Shown in pieces: positions 5,582-6,125 of a stretch of 6,125 bases of DNA. The position numbers were made by a program, and so were the translations under genes. Below the pieces are notes generated by a model that saw nothing but the letters and a program-made list of their open reading frames with translations, was not told the origin of the DNA and searched no databases. The stretch is from contig JABWAJ010000356.1 in assembly GCA_013361075.1 (NCBI GenBank), positions 1 through 6,125 of the forward strand, in the 5' to 3' direction. The first letter of the stretch is position 1, and each line of letters opens with the position of its first letter. The stretch comes from Saprospiraceae bacterium. Lineage in GTDB: Bacteria; Bacteroidota; Bacteroidia; Chitinophagales; Saprospiraceae.

Positions 5582-6125
5582 ATGGATATCGTCCCGGGCC
5601 GGCGGCTATTGCCATTGTTTGCCAGCCTGCTCCTGTGGTTTTCCGGATTTGCGCAGCAGCATTATTTTCAGAATTTTTCGGTAGAGGAGGGCCTGCCGCA
5701 AATGCAGGTCAACGGCATTTGCCAGGATGCCCTGGGCCGCATGTGGTTCACCACCCTTAGCGGCATTTCTTGCTTTGACGGGCGCAGTTTCCAGAATTTC
5801 AGCCAAAAAGATGGTTTGGCCAGCAACATTACCACAAAAATTTTAGCCGACCGCAGCGGACACATCTGGGCCGGAACTACCCGCGGGTTATCGGTATTCG
5901 ACGGCAAACAATTCAAAACGTATACCGGGAGCGGGGCCAAAAATCAGGTCAACGCGCTGGTAGAAGATCACAACGGGAAGATATGGGCTGCCCTGAACGG
6001 AAAGTTGCACTACATGAATGCAGGGAAATTGGAAGCTTACCCCGACGAGCGCTTTAAGAAGTTTCCGGTGCAGTCCCTTTTTTGCGACGCAAAAGGCCGG
6101 CTCTGGGCCGGGGGACCAAAAGAAG
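5582..6125 (+). CDS. Two-component-regulator propeller (Reg_prop) sensor protein, 3' partial
   Basis: ATG at 5582 opens a frame that runs off the right edge (181 codons visible). Residues 1-24 form a Sec signal peptide: Arg-Arg at 7-8, hydrophobic core LLPLFASLLLWF, and a cleavage site around GFA|QQ or FAQ|Q. The mature part contains propeller blades of about 40 residues with the Reg_prop pattern D-x-x-G-x-[IML]-W-x-[GTA]-T: ICQDALGRMWFTT (46-58), ILADRSGHIWAGT (87-99), LVEDHNGKIWAAL (126-138) and LFCDAKGRLWAGG (166-178). GLPQ at 37-40 and DGLAS at 77-81 are the usual pre-blade motifs of this family. Family members usually continue with two seven-bladed propellers, a Y_Y_Y domain, one membrane segment and a histidine kinase; none of that is inside the window, so the output domain is unknown. 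The in-frame stop upstream is at 5456-5458. GTG/TTG codons at 5468-5558 would spoil the signal peptide, so the ATG is preferred. There is no Shine-Dalgarno, as is normal in Bacteroidota. The gene probably has its own promoter after the hairpin at 5386-5489. Confidence 0.9.
   Translation, partial: MDIVPGRRLLPLFASLLLWFSGFAQQHYFQNFSVEEGLPQMQVNGICQDALGRMWFTTLSGISCFDGRSFQNFSQKDGLASNITTKILADRSGHIWAGTTRGLSVFDGKQFKTYTGSGAKNQVNALVEDHNGKIWAALNGKLHYMNAGKLEAYPDERFKKFPVQSLFCDAKGRLWAGGPKE

Noticed and set aside
5606..5940. Two minus-strand open frames opposite the propeller sensor gene
   Set aside because: The plus strand carries a signal peptide and four clear Reg_prop blades in one frame. The opposing frames have no recognisable features.

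Overview
The window looks like part of a Bacteroidota chromosome, probably from the Saprospiraceae/Lewinella/Haliscomenobacter neighbourhood. Two things support this. The first gene ends in a typical type IX secretion (T9SS) C-terminal sorting domain. The tandem HYR-like and CHU_C-type Ig-like repeats, and the signal-peptide-bearing two-component-regulator propeller protein downstream, are also typical of that phylum. The family-level placement is inference from repeat style and mid-range GC, not from a marker gene.

Layout. (1) Positions 1-5304, plus strand: the 3' 1767 codons of a giant secreted or cell-surface protein whose start lies left of the window. Its modules in order are: four-cysteine HYR-like repeats (1-840), a LamG/concanavalin-A-like domain (841-1470) that splits the fourth of these repeats, the rest of that repeat and another one (1471-1812), three Ig-like CHU_C-type domains (1813-2586), one more HYR-like repeat (2587-2823), fourteen GloVer-type repeats of about 51 residues (2830-4971), a short linker, and the T9SS sorting tail (about 5056-5301). 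(2) Positions 5305-5581: a 277-bp intergenic region with a large imperfect hairpin (5386-5479) followed by a T-run, probably a terminator. It also holds a weak candidate Bacteroidota-type promoter with a small dyad. (3) Positions 5582-6125, plus strand: the first 181 codons of a periplasmic-sensor-type protein with a signal peptide and Reg_prop beta-propeller repeats, running off the right edge.

The two genes share a strand but are probably separate transcription units. The first product is expected to be exported through Sec and then T9SS, and anchored or released at the cell surface. Its modules suggest adhesion or glycan/ligand binding, with no catalytic domain visible. The second is probably the N-terminal sensor half of a membrane histidine kinase or similar regulator. 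No functional link between them is shown by the sequence.

I see no RNA genes, CRISPR array, insertion sequence, origin or defence system. The most unusual features are the LamG domain nested inside an HYR-like repeat and the two-unit alternation within the GloVer array.
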